NCBI GenBank assembly: GCA_027366035.1
Contig: DAHXLK010000028.1
Span: 1-33,601, forward strand
DNA from: Chlamydiota bacterium
Lineage (GTDB): Bacteria > Chlamydiota > Chlamydiia > Chlamydiales > SM23-39
Reading direction: 5' to 3'
Length of the DNA stretch: 33,601 nucleotides
Part shown: positions 7,860 through 16,289 of the stretch, in pieces
How the letters are laid out: each line of letters opens with the position of its first letter
How positions within the stretch are numbered: position 1 is the stretch's first letter
The notes under the pieces: generated by a model
Told to the model about the DNA's origin: nothing
What the model saw: only the letters and a program-made list of their open reading frames with translations
Database searches by the model: none
Program-made: the position numbers and the translations under genes

Positions 7860-8022
7860 GGGTTTGCTCCTTATGGTTTTTTGAGGTTTTATCCTCTTTT
7901 ATTATGAGAATGTTAAGTTCTCAACTTTGTGGAGAATAATACTACCACGTTTTAAAGGAGCAACCCTTTTTTGCTAGCAATTTGTATCCTGCTAAGACAA
8001 CAGCGCGATTACAGTATGTCCC
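7738..8022. mobile_element. IS110-derived fragment bounded by 30-bp inverted repeats
   Basis: 7738-7767 and 7993-8022 are inverted copies agreeing at 29 of 30 positions (GGGACATACTGTAATCGCGC and its complement at the outer edges). Between them lie the start of an IS110-family recombinase gene (minus strand) and its non-coding leader. One inverted repeat lies inside the recombinase coding sequence, so this is not a normal IS end. It looks like a derivative generated by inversion or duplication. The 9-mer CCTGCTAAG occurs at 7988 and again at 8021. Confidence 0.55.
7860..7966 (-). ncRNA. possible IS110 bridge-RNA-like leader (remnant)
   Basis: The non-coding stretch upstream of the IS110 recombinase start folds into a nested structure on the minus strand. 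GGGTTGCTCC (7957-7966) pairs with GGAGCAAACCC (7860-7870) as an outer stem. Inside are hairpins TGAGAA/TTCTCA (7905-7923) and GAGG/CCTC (7883-7896). IS110-group elements are known to encode a bridge RNA in this leader, with loops that pair to donor and target. I infer that identity from position and fold only. The element itself is dead. Confidence 0.3.
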
Positions 8023-8106
8023 TGCTAAGGTATAGGCACCTTTAAAAAGATCCAATCCTGAAAAGCAAGGGTAAAATTTTAACCAACCGGGAGATCGAAA
8101 CAGTCC
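8023..8106. repeat. foldback element, copy 4, right half only
   Basis: It begins in the element's centre (TGCTAAGGTATAGGCAC) at the IS110-fragment boundary, and continues through the inward part of arm A to GGGAGATCGAAACAGTCC. The other arm is absent. The break at the palindrome centre suggests insertion or recombination there. Confidence 0.7.
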
Positions 8107-8157
8107 CTCAATATACGTGTGGAAAAAAACATGTAACCAATATAAGATCTTTAAATA

Positions 8158-8592
8158 ATGAAAAAATGGTTCATTATCTTTTCTATTTTATTCACCTCCC
8201 TTCAGGCTGAAGAAGGGAAAACCGTCCTCGTCATACCCGGGAATGAATGGGCTTTTCAAAATGAAACGCCACAAAATAAAATGATAGAAACTAGCCCTCC
8301 CATCCACCACATCGAACAATATCAAACCTCTATTGTCAAAATCTTCGTAAGCCTCCTAGGCCTCATCGTTCTCGTCATCCTATCCGTCTGGTTATTTAGA
8401 AGGATAGCAAAGGGAAGATACTCGGGTTTAAGCTCACCCCATACTATGAGAATACTTGAAAAAAAACCCCTCAGCCCCAAAACAATGCTCTATCTCGTCG
8501 AAATAGATGAAAAAAAAATTTTCTTAGCCGAATCGCAATTGGAAATCAAGTCGCTGCATGCATGGGAAGAACCTCCTGAGATAAAAACCTAA
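8158..8592 (+). CDS. FliO-like membrane protein with signal peptide
   Basis: 144 residues. There is a hydrophobic signal ending near LQA (residue 17), a short periplasmic stretch, one membrane helix (KIFVSLLGLIVLVILSVWLF, about residues 60-79), then a cytoplasmic domain with MRILEKKPLSPKTMLYLVEI and KKIFLAESQLEIKSL. This order (one helix, basic turn, a 'results-for-LGP/ML-hVEh-KhhLhG' beta segment) is that of FliO, the accessory protein of flagellar export gate assembly. No flagellar genes are nearby. In Chlamydiae, flagellar-type parts coexist with type III secretion, so a role in an export apparatus is possible. The similarity is by pattern and needs a profile search. The 3' end overlaps hemL, convergent, by 47 bases. 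Confidence 0.6.
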   Translation: MKKWFIIFSILFTSLQAEEGKTVLVIPGNEWAFQNETPQNKMIETSPPIHHIEQYQTSIVKIFVSLLGLIVLVILSVWLFRRIAKGRYSGLSSPHTMRILEKKPLSPKTMLYLVEIDEKKIFLAESQLEIKSLHAWEEPPEIKT

Positions 8593-9775
8593 GGATACAC
8601 TCTTTTGTTTTAGTCAGGTTTTCGTAAGTATGCGCGCTACTTACAAAACAAGCTTCGTACTGCGACGGAGGAAAGTAGATCCCCTGCTCATAGAGATAAG
8701 AAAAAAACTTTCGATAACGGTCCGGACCCAAAAATAAAGTAAACATCGACCCCACACGAGATATTTCATTAATAGATGCTGTAAGAAAAGACGTTTTTTT
8801 CTCCAACTCCTCGTAAAAATGGGGAACTTGAAGGAGTTTAAGGGTCTCTAATCCCGCCCGCATCGCCACAGGATGTCCGGAAAAGGTCCCGGCTTGATAT
8901 ACAGGGCCCATCGGAGCAAGTAAGTCTATAATTTCCCTCCTCCCCCCTACAGCAGCTGCAGGAAAACCACCTCCAATAATTTTTCCAAGACAGGTGAGAT
9001 CAGGGGTAATGTTGTAAAGCCCTTGCGCACCGGAAAGCCCCACACGAAATCCCGTCACCACCTCATCAAAAATTAAAAGGGCATTTGCCTTTTTTGTCTC
9101 CCTGCGAAGGAGCCGGAGAAAAGAGGCAGTAGCCGCAATGACTCCCATGTTAGCGGCAATCGGTTCTACAATCACCGCGGCGATATGAGGATTTTCCGCA
9201 AAAAGCTCCGTAACTTTTTGTTCATCATTATAGGGAAGGGATAAGGTATGCCGGATAACCTCCGGAGGGACCCCTGCAGAGCTAGCCTCGGGAAGGCAAG
9301 TCACTCCCGAGCCCGCTTTCACTAAAAGAGCATCCGAATGCCCATGATAATTGCCTTCGAATTTGATGATATCGGTCTTCCGAGTATAGGCGCGGGCAAG
9401 ACGGATGGCAGTCATAGTTGCCTCGGTTCCCGTAGAGACAAAGCGGATCTTTTCTAAAGAAGGAATCAACCTATGTATCTCTTTTGCTAAAAGAAATTCC
9501 TCTTCTGTAGCTATACCAAAAGTAGCGCCTTGGAAAAGACGCTTTGATGCCGCAGTAGCTATAGGATCCGGAGCATGTCCCAAAATCAACGCCCCCCAAC
9601 TCATACAGAAATCGATAAATGCCTTTCCTTCGACATTATAAATCGTATCCCCTTTGCCCGAACAAACAATCATCGGCTCTCTTTGCATCTCTTGAAACGA
9701 ACGGACAGGAGAGTTTACCCCACCGGGCATCAGGCGTAACGATTGATGGTAAATTGTTGACTCTCTGTTTTTCAT
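8546..9775 (-). CDS. hemL: glutamate-1-semialdehyde 2,1-aminomutase
   Basis: A PLP enzyme that turns glutamate-1-semialdehyde into 5-aminolevulinate, directly after HemA in haem synthesis. Family signatures in order: LMPGGVNSPVRSF at the N-terminus, STGTEATMTAIRLARAYT, KFEGNYHGHSD, IFDEVVTGFRVG (PLP-binding Asp) and the Schiff-base lysine in LGKIIGGGFP near residue 263, then GTFSGHPVAMRAG. The 409 residues are a little short of the usual 425-430. The start lies only 21 bases from the divergent tamA start, so the promoters of both genes must overlap each other or the coding ends. The 3' end overlaps the FliO-like gene. Confidence 0.94.
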   Translation of the reverse strand: MKNRESTIYHQSLRLMPGGVNSPVRSFQEMQREPMIVCSGKGDTIYNVEGKAFIDFCMSWGALILGHAPDPIATAASKRLFQGATFGIATEEEFLLAKEIHRLIPSLEKIRFVSTGTEATMTAIRLARAYTRKTDIIKFEGNYHGHSDALLVKAGSGVTCLPEASSAGVPPEVIRHTLSLPYNDEQKVTELFAENPHIAAVIVEPIAANMGVIAATASFLRLLRRETKKANALLIFDEVVTGFRVGLSGAQGLYNITPDLTCLGKIIGGGFPAAAVGGRREIIDLLAPMGPVYQAGTFSGHPVAMRAGLETLKLLQVPHFYEELEKKTSFLTASINEISRVGSMFTLFLGPDRYRKFFSYLYEQGIYFPPSQYEACFVSSAHTYENLTKTKECILRFLSQEVLPMHAAT

Positions 9776-9796
9776 AAAGCTATATTCGAAAATAAC

Positions 9797-11557
9797 ATGT
9801 TTTTTAAAATAGCGAGATTTTTTCTTCCCTGTTTATTATTTGCAGGGTTTTCGTACCAAGTAGAATTTATAGGGCTTCAAGATACAAAAACACTAAAAAT
9901 TATTCAAAATGAATCCTCTATTATCCAACTACTTCATAGACCTCCCACTTCGATAAACGGATTGAGGTACCGGATTAAATCCGATATTCCTGAAATGATT
10001 AAAATTTTGCATGCCGCGGCTTATTACGATGCCGAAATCACCTATGAAATCCGCGATAAAGAAGAGTCGGCCTTAGTCTATATCTTCATCCATCCGGGAC
10101 CTCAGTATATCCTTAGCTCTTACGATTTTTTTTCCGGTAATTGCCAGGAAAAGGAGCCCCTACCGGGATGTCACGATCTCACCCTTCACGATTTGGGACT
10201 AGAAATAAAAAAGCCGGCCCTTGCAGAGGAAATCTTGAAGGCAGAAAATATCTTGCTCCAAAGGCTGGGTAACTGCGGCTACCCGCTTGCCAATATTGAA
10301 AGTAGAGAGGTAATCGTCGATGCCGCAGTCAAGACGGTCGCAGTAAAAGTCTGCGTCAAAGTTGGCCCTTTATGCAAGTTTGGCCCCATCTCGATGGTGG
10401 GTCTTCATGATATAAACATCGAATTCATTGCTAGAAAAATCCTCTGGGAAGAAGGAGAAATCTACACGGAAAACTTGATCGATAAGACTCAAAGGGAACT
10501 GATTGAAACCGACCTTTTTAGCTCCGTTTTAATCTCCCACGCAGAAACCCTCGACGCTTCAGGCCTTCTCCCTATCAAAATACGTTTTAACGAAACCAAA
10601 CATAAAAGTATCAGCTTAGGAGCAGGTTATGCCACGTGGAACGGCCCTAGCGCCTACATAGGATGGTCTAACCGCAACTTTAGACATATGGGTGAGCAGC
10701 TTACCCTAGAAGTAAATGCCAATCAAATGCTCACCACCGGCTCTCTCTCCTACGTCAAACCCGATTTTTATAGGAGGAACCAGAATTTTTTATCGCGGGC
10801 AGAGCTCATGCGAGAGCATATTACCGTCTATATCGCTCAAACTTGGAGCTGGCAAAACCTGATCGAAAGAAACTTTTCGAAAAATACCTATGCCTCTTGG
10901 GGAATACGAGGAGAATATATCGATATTACAAATAGCATCAACAATGGAAAGTTTGCCCTTATCAGCCTCCCCATCTACGTCAATTTTAAAAATGTCGAAA
11001 ATATTTTGGATCCCACCAAAGGTGTCATCGTCAACTACTGGATCAAGCCCTATCAAAATATCACTAACAGAATCGATACCTTCTTCTGGCAATACCTCGA
11101 CACCTCTTTTTATGCCCCGTTATCAAAAAATAGATCTTTTGTGTTAGCTATCAGGGCCCAGATAGGATCGATCTTTGGAGCGGGTCTCTACCGCATCCCT
11201 TTTAATCGGAGGTTTTTAGCAGGATCGGAAAACGATTTGCGAGGTTATGAATTTAAAACGGTTAGCCCCTTGAACGACAGAGGGAAACCCACGGGAGGAA
11301 GGGGGGCAATATATTTCTCTTTTGAAAGTAGGTTTAAAATGACGAAAAAAATCGGAATCGTCCCCTTCTTCGACGTCGGCAATGTCACAAATAGCGCATA
11401 CCCTACAGTACTAGGCAAGTGGTACAAAGATGTTGGGTTAGGCTTGCGCTATTTTACTTTTTTTGGTCCACTAAGATTAGATATTGGCATACCTTTAGAT
11501 CGAAGAAATTTTGACCCCCGCTACCGTATTTATATTAGCGTAGGACAGACATACTGA
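9797..11557 (+). CDS. tamA: TamA-like outer membrane protein of the Omp85 family
   Basis: 586 residues: a signal peptide (about 1-18), POTRA-type repeats to about residue 270 (for example VYIFIHPGPQY and CVKVGPLCKFGPISMVGL), then a 16-strand-type Surface_antigen barrel. The barrel contains LPIKIRFNETKHKSISLGAG, RRFLAGSENDLRGYEFKTVS and the last strand RIYISVGQTY, ending in an aromatic residue as a beta-signal. In the family it sits in the outer membrane and works with TamB in moving outer-membrane proteins or phospholipids between membranes. tamB follows with a TGATG stop/start overlap, so the pair is translationally coupled. A second BamA paralogue is the alternative; the neighbour favours TamA. 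Confidence 0.85.
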   Translation: MFFKIARFFLPCLLFAGFSYQVEFIGLQDTKTLKIIQNESSIIQLLHRPPTSINGLRYRIKSDIPEMIKILHAAAYYDAEITYEIRDKEESALVYIFIHPGPQYILSSYDFFSGNCQEKEPLPGCHDLTLHDLGLEIKKPALAEEILKAENILLQRLGNCGYPLANIESREVIVDAAVKTVAVKVCVKVGPLCKFGPISMVGLHDINIEFIARKILWEEGEIYTENLIDKTQRELIETDLFSSVLISHAETLDASGLLPIKIRFNETKHKSISLGAGYATWNGPSAYIGWSNRNFRHMGEQLTLEVNANQMLTTGSLSYVKPDFYRRNQNFLSRAELMREHITVYIAQTWSWQNLIERNFSKNTYASWGIRGEYIDITNSINNGKFALISLPIYVNFKNVENILDPTKGVIVNYWIKPYQNITNRIDTFFWQYLDTSFYAPLSKNRSFVLAIRAQIGSIFGAGLYRIPFNRRFLAGSENDLRGYEFKTVSPLNDRGKPTGGRGAIYFSFESRFKMTKKIGIVPFFDVGNVTNSAYPTVLGKWYKDVGLGLRYFTFFGPLRLDIGIPLDRRNFDPRYRIYISVGQTY

Positions 11558-14505
11558 TGAAAACTTTGACTTATCTACTTACCACCTTGCTAGTCATAGC
11601 GCTCATTGGCTTTGGCCTCCTCCAAACCAGCTGGGTAAGGGAAAAAGTAATAGAAAAACTGACTTCACAAAAAGGGGTCAAACTTTCTTTTCGCTCATTA
11701 ATCGGAGTGATCCCTTTTTCGATGTACATGAAAAACGTACAGATTCAAGCCGGTGAACAGAAATTTACCTTCGAAGAGCTCCACATCCGCCCTCATCTTT
11801 TATCTATCTTTAGCGGAGAGCTCGGCTTTACCTTAATAGGAAAAGATTTTACGGTAACCATATCGGGTAGAAAAAGAGGGGATCTTCATGTCCGGGGTTC
11901 AGGGAAATTTTTAGGAAATAAAGTCACCTTCTTTTCAAACCTCACCATCTTGCCGGGACCTAAGGTTGTTATGCCCAACTTTACCCTCACCGGACCTAGA
12001 GAGGAAAAACTCTACGCAGCTATCGAAATAGGGACGAAAGGGGCTGAGGCCTCCTTTACTATGGAGCCATTACAAGTGGCCTACTTACAGCTAGAAAATA
12101 TCCAAGGCAACCTACAGACAAAAGATTTTAAAGAGGGGACTTTTTCGGTAAATACTACCCTTTTTGCAGAAATATGGAAAATCGCTTTTCATTGGCAATT
12201 GCAAGAGCATTTTGTTCGCCTAGATCCAATCCATGCCTCTACCTCATTTGCCGATTTGACTGGAGACCTTACCCTAACCGATACCCCCTCTCTAGACGGG
12301 AAAATCGCCCTTTGTATCGATGACATCTACCACCTACAACCTTTTTATCCCGAATATGCTTTCTTTGGAGGAGTAGGGGGAGAAGCAACCTTTAGGGAGA
12401 AGGATGGCAAGCAAGAAGCTACTTTTTGCGGCAATACCTATAACCTTTTCATCAAAAACTTTTATATGAAAGAGATGGAAGTAAAAGCCACCTTTCCCGA
12501 CCTTTTAACAGGGTTTCAAGGAGATTTTTCTTTAAATGGCAATAACCTCCGTTACCAAAATTATATGGTCGACAAAGTGAATCTTACTACCTCTACCGAA
12601 GAGGAAAACTGGCCTTTTAAAGGGTCGGTTTCAGGAACAGAAAAAAATCCTTTGGATCTTTTCGTATCAGGCTTTTGGAACTTCCGGCAAGGCCAAATAG
12701 CTGTCAATTTACAAGAATGTAATGGGCATATTTTAAAACAGCCCTTCGATATGCCAAGACCTGTGATCCTAGGTTTTGCGCCACACCACCTTCAGATCAG
12801 CGATTTGCAAATCAATTTTGCCTCCTCAAAAATGTTAGCAGAAGGACATATCACACCCACAGACACGACCTTACGTCTTATCCTCTACCATTTCCCCCTC
12901 AACTTTCTTTCGATCAATCCCTGGGATATCGAAGTTTCCGGTTTTGCCTCTTTAGAAGCTGCCCTCGAACAAAATTTGAGAAAAACTGATGGACATTTCC
13001 ATCTAGATATCGAAAGTCTTCAGCTACAGCCTTTGGGGGGAAAAGAGATAAAAAATGCAACGGCGATAGCTAAGGGGAAATTAGATGGGCAAAAGTTAAC
13101 ATTTGAAGGACAGCTCCTCATTGAAGGGGTCCATGTTATTGAAGGCAAAGGAGATATCCCCATAGACATACAGCTTGCGCAATTATCTTGCACCTTTCCA
13201 AAGTACCAAAATATAGATACCGAATTTATCTACGATGCTAGGGCAGAGGAGATCCTCGATTTCATCAACATAGGCCCCCATCGGCTAAAAGGAGATGTCA
13301 AATGCCATCTCTTTTGCAAGCAAACGTACGAGCATCCTGCCATCACCGGCTTTTGCAAATTAAAAAATGGGACTTATGAAAACTACTACACAGGAGGTAG
13401 GTTTGTAGACCTACAAGCCAATTTCGTAGCGGATAGAGACCGCCTAACTTTAGAATCTTTCAATGGCAAAGATGAGGATAAAGGGACCTTCTCTGCTACC
13501 GGAACCTTCCGTATCGATCCTAATACAGGTTATCCCTACACGGTAAACCTCAGTTTTCAAGATCTTATTTGTGTCGATATCGACCTGGTGCGGGCGACAG
13601 CCAATGGGGCCCTTGAAATTACCGGAAATAGAAAATCGGGGCTAGCTCAGGGCAATCTGCAAGTAGTCCGTGCCGATTTTACCATCCCTGACAAGGTTCC
13701 CGCCTTCATCCCAAACCTCGATCCTACCTATATCCGCGAACCCCAATTAAAAAAAGAAAACAGGACGCCTACTTCTATTCGCAAGCCCTATCCGATGCAC
13801 TTACAGCTCACTATTGAAGCCAATAATGACGTCTTCATCAGCGGCAAAGGGCTCTCTTCCGAATGGGGAGGGAACTTTAAAGTTGGAGGCACCTATGATG
13901 ATATCCTTGCCAAAGGAGATCTGCAACTGCATTTAGGTTCCTATTCTTTTTCAGGAAGAGATTTTTCTCTCGTCAAAGGAACCCTCCATTTCGAAGAGAC
14001 GAGTGGCGCCATCCCTTACCTTTCCTTATCCGGACAAAAGGAGACGAAAGGAATGATGATCCTTGCCGATTTGAAAGGGCCCCTCAATGCCCCTTACCTA
14101 AACTTACACTCCCTCCCTCCTCATCCTTTAAGTGCGATACTCTCTCTCCTCATCTTTGGACAAGATATCTCTACTATATCAGTGGCACAAGCGGGGCAGC
14201 TCGCAATAGCTGCCGCAAGCTTAGCCGGCGAAAAGACAAATATTCTTGAACTGGCAAGAAAAGGCCTTGGAGTCGACCGCCTTGCCGTAACGACAAATGT
14301 CACTAAGAAGGGAGAAGAGACAGCCTTGCAGGTAGGAAAATATCTGACGCGTGGAATACTTTTCTCCATCAGTCAAGGACTCGACCCTAGTGCAGGATCG
14401 ATCGGCGTCGAGATCGACCTCACGCACGGCTTTATCCTAGAAGCACAAAGCTTCCCTCAATTAGAAGAAGGTCTTTTCACGATCAAATGGAATAAAAATT
14501 ATTAA
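11557..14505 (+). CDS. tamB: TamB-like inner membrane-anchored translocation/lipid-transfer protein (DUF490)
   Basis: 982 residues with an N-terminal membrane anchor (residues 4-24, TYLLTTLLVIALIGFGLL). A very long repetitive beta-rich region follows, typical of the AsmA/TamB bridge proteins. The C-terminal DUF490 domain holds the conserved patches NDVFISGKGLSSEWGGNFKV, YSFSGRDFSLVKGTLHFEE and LQVGKYLTRGILFSISQGLD, ending in beta sequence FTIKWNKNY. It is shorter than E. coli TamB (about 1260). The stop/start overlap with tamA supports one complex spanning the periplasm. Recent work on the family points to phospholipid transport; the older view is autotransporter assembly. Confidence 0.9.
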   Translation: MKTLTYLLTTLLVIALIGFGLLQTSWVREKVIEKLTSQKGVKLSFRSLIGVIPFSMYMKNVQIQAGEQKFTFEELHIRPHLLSIFSGELGFTLIGKDFTVTISGRKRGDLHVRGSGKFLGNKVTFFSNLTILPGPKVVMPNFTLTGPREEKLYAAIEIGTKGAEASFTMEPLQVAYLQLENIQGNLQTKDFKEGTFSVNTTLFAEIWKIAFHWQLQEHFVRLDPIHASTSFADLTGDLTLTDTPSLDGKIALCIDDIYHLQPFYPEYAFFGGVGGEATFREKDGKQEATFCGNTYNLFIKNFYMKEMEVKATFPDLLTGFQGDFSLNGNNLRYQNYMVDKVNLTTSTEEENWPFKGSVSGTEKNPLDLFVSGFWNFRQGQIAVNLQECNGHILKQPFDMPRPVILGFAPHHLQISDLQINFASSKMLAEGHITPTDTTLRLILYHFPLNFLSINPWDIEVSGFASLEAALEQNLRKTDGHFHLDIESLQLQPLGGKEIKNATAIAKGKLDGQKLTFEGQLLIEGVHVIEGKGDIPIDIQLAQLSCTFPKYQNIDTEFIYDARAEEILDFINIGPHRLKGDVKCHLFCKQTYEHPAITGFCKLKNGTYENYYTGGRFVDLQANFVADRDRLTLESFNGKDEDKGTFSATGTFRIDPNTGYPYTVNLSFQDLICVDIDLVRATANGALEITGNRKSGLAQGNLQVVRADFTIPDKVPAFIPNLDPTYIREPQLKKENRTPTSIRKPYPMHLQLTIEANNDVFISGKGLSSEWGGNFKVGGTYDDILAKGDLQLHLGSYSFSGRDFSLVKGTLHFEETSGAIPYLSLSGQKETKGMMILADLKGPLNAPYLNLHSLPPHPLSAILSLLIFGQDISTISVAQAGQLAIAAASLAGEKTNILELARKGLGVDRLAVTTNVTKKGEETALQVGKYLTRGILFSISQGLDPSAGSIGVEIDLTHGFILEAQSFPQLEEGLFTIKWNKNY

Positions 14506-14568
14506 ATTGGACTTTGTATAATTTCATAATTTCCTCGCTACTCTCGACCTATTTTTTCTCGATAAGGG

Positions 14569-14731
14569 GACTGTTGAAATCTTGAGTTTTACCGTTAAAA
14601 TTTGAGCCTTGCAAATCCGGTTTGATTTTTTTGAAAGTGACATATCCTACTCAGGTATAGGCATTTTTAAAACGACCAAGTCCGGGGAAGCAAGGGTGAA
14701 ATTTTAATCAAATAGGAGATTTCAACACTCC
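14569..14731. repeat. foldback element, copy 5 (arm B left, arm A right)
   Basis: The ends are GGACTGTTGAAATCTTG and GAGATTTCAACACTCC, the TTGAAATC type on both sides with one change in the right end. The orientation is inverted relative to copies 1-3. It lies 64 bases past the tamB stop. Confidence 0.85.
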
Positions 14732-14732
14732 C

Positions 14733-14848
14733 AACATGATTATTACTTTCGTCAGAAGGTTTGGATAAACTTTTACTCTTGCAACCATTTCTTCAGCTTC
14801 TTGTGGATCAAGACATAACTCTCCTAAATTTGGAACTACAAAGTTCAA
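14733..14848 (-). other. possible coding remnant beside foldback copy 5
   Basis: The minus strand from 14848 is open to the element edge and reads as a protein-like segment with GELCLDPQEAEEMVARVKVY then PNLLTKVI. It has no good start and is cut by the foldback end, much like the fragment at 6600-6713. I do not recognise it. The remaining bases up to 14897 show nothing I can name. Confidence 0.25.
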
Positions 14849-14945
14849 CCAACTCCTATTCGATTGTCAACAGGACTTTTGAACCTTAACATTTTCATTG
14901 ACACTCCAAGGAGAGAAAAATATTGACATTTTATTTTACTGTTTT

Positions 14946-16088
14946 ATGATCGGGAGCATGGCAAGAATTTTTTTATTCCTCATCATACTCGTTCAACTAG
15001 AGGCAAAAACGGTTTGCCTCAATATGATCGTTAAAAATGAGAGCGCAGTCATCGAAAGGTGTTTAAATTCGGTAAAGCCTATGATTGACTATTGGGTTAT
15101 CGTAGATACAGGATCCACTGATGGAACACAAGAGATTATCAAAAAATTTATGAAAGATATTCCCGGAGAGCTTTACGAGCAGCCCTGGGTCAATTTTGGC
15201 TATAATCGCAACGAAGCCTTAAAGTTAGCAAGACACAAAGCAGATTATGTTTTGTTCATTGATGCCGATGAGGTGATCAGTGGGGAGATCGATAAAAATA
15301 AATTATGTGATGACTGTTATTTAGGTACGGTAGTTACTTCTAATAATCCTAGGATATCCTTTCAACGTGGATTAATGGTTAGCGCTAAAATTGACTGGGT
15401 ATGGAAAGGGGTTATTCATGAAAAGCTTCACACTACAAAGGTAGGAGAAACCTATGGACTTGTAGAAACAATATCCATTGACGCAACGAAAACAGATGGG
15501 AGGAGGTCTCAAGATCCTAACAAATGGCAAAGAGATGCCCTTACTTTAGAAAAAGCTCTACTTGATGAGCCGGGAAATTCTGATTATGTTTATTATCTCG
15601 CACAATCATACCTCAATGCTAAAGAATATGATTATGCGCTAAAAAATTATATAAAAAGGGCCAATATGGAAGGGTGGAATCAACACACCTTTTGGTCGAA
15701 ATACATGGTAGGGTTGCTACAAGAAGGACAAAAAGTGGATCCGAAAGTATTTATCAAAAGCTATTCCGATTCATTTCTTTATAGACCAAGTCGTGCTGAA
15801 CCCATTTATCGATTAGTAAATTATTTTTTAGGAGAAAAAGAATACCTTGTTGCTTATGCCCTAGCTAAGCTCGGGCTCCAATTTCCAAAGCCTAATGATA
15901 TTGTCTATGTCGAATCGTGGATCTATGATTATGGTATGCTCTCCTCATTCATTGAGGCGGCCCGAGGGCTTGGTAGTATACAAGAGGTTATTGAAGGTTG
16001 TAAAATCCTCTGTTCGAAAGAAGGGGTTCCTCAGGAGCTGACAGCTCAAGCCAAATCTTTAATAGATCAAGCTACTTTTAAAAAGTAG
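14946..16088 (+). CDS. family 2 glycosyltransferase with signal peptide and TPR-like C-terminus
   Basis: A GT2-type (GT-A fold) nucleotide-sugar transferase. CLNMIVKNESAVIERCLNSV near residue 20, VDTGSTDGT near 55 and the metal-binding LFIDADE near 105 are the family landmarks; WVWKGVIHEKLHT is typical of the TPR-associated subgroup. The C-terminal 150 residues are helical, TPR-like (YYLAQSYLNAKEYDYALKNY). Unusually for GT2, the N-terminus is a clear signal peptide (MARIFLFLIILVQLEAKT). ATG 14946 is used; ATG 14958 gives the cleaner signal. The best ribosome binding site (AAGGAG, 14907) lies in front of an in-frame ATT at 14922, so the start is uncertain. It is convergent with the next gene. 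Confidence 0.82.
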   Translation: MIGSMARIFLFLIILVQLEAKTVCLNMIVKNESAVIERCLNSVKPMIDYWVIVDTGSTDGTQEIIKKFMKDIPGELYEQPWVNFGYNRNEALKLARHKADYVLFIDADEVISGEIDKNKLCDDCYLGTVVTSNNPRISFQRGLMVSAKIDWVWKGVIHEKLHTTKVGETYGLVETISIDATKTDGRRSQDPNKWQRDALTLEKALLDEPGNSDYVYYLAQSYLNAKEYDYALKNYIKRANMEGWNQHTFWSKYMVGLLQEGQKVDPKVFIKSYSDSFLYRPSRAEPIYRLVNYFLGEKEYLVAYALAKLGLQFPKPNDIVYVESWIYDYGMLSSFIEAARGLGSIQEVIEGCKILCSKEGVPQELTAQAKSLIDQATFKK

Positions 16089-16095
16089 CCATCTT

Positions 16096-16263
16096 GACAC
16101 CGTTTGTATAGACCCATTTGAGCTAAAATTCTCCCTTGTTTCGAAGTTCATTTGCGCTTTCATTGGACCATGGATTGCGTAAGGTGAGTAAGCATTTTTA
16201 AAAAGATCAAATCCGGGGAAACAAGGGTAAAATTTTAACCAAATGGGAGATCGAAACAGTTCC
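16096..16263. repeat. foldback element, copy 6 (arm A on both sides, degraded left)
   Basis: The right side is a good arm A ending GGGAGATCGAAACAGTTCC. The left side, starting eight bases after the upstream stop codon, is a degraded arm A as well (CCCATTTGAGCTAAAATT then CCCTTGTTTC). The centre has been replaced by GGATTGCGTAAGGTGAGT, a piece of the short repeat seen at 3529-3590. It fills the space between the two convergent glycosyltransferase genes and may terminate both. Confidence 0.7.
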
Positions 16264-16289
16264 AATAAAGCAAAGATCGGGATAGCCCC

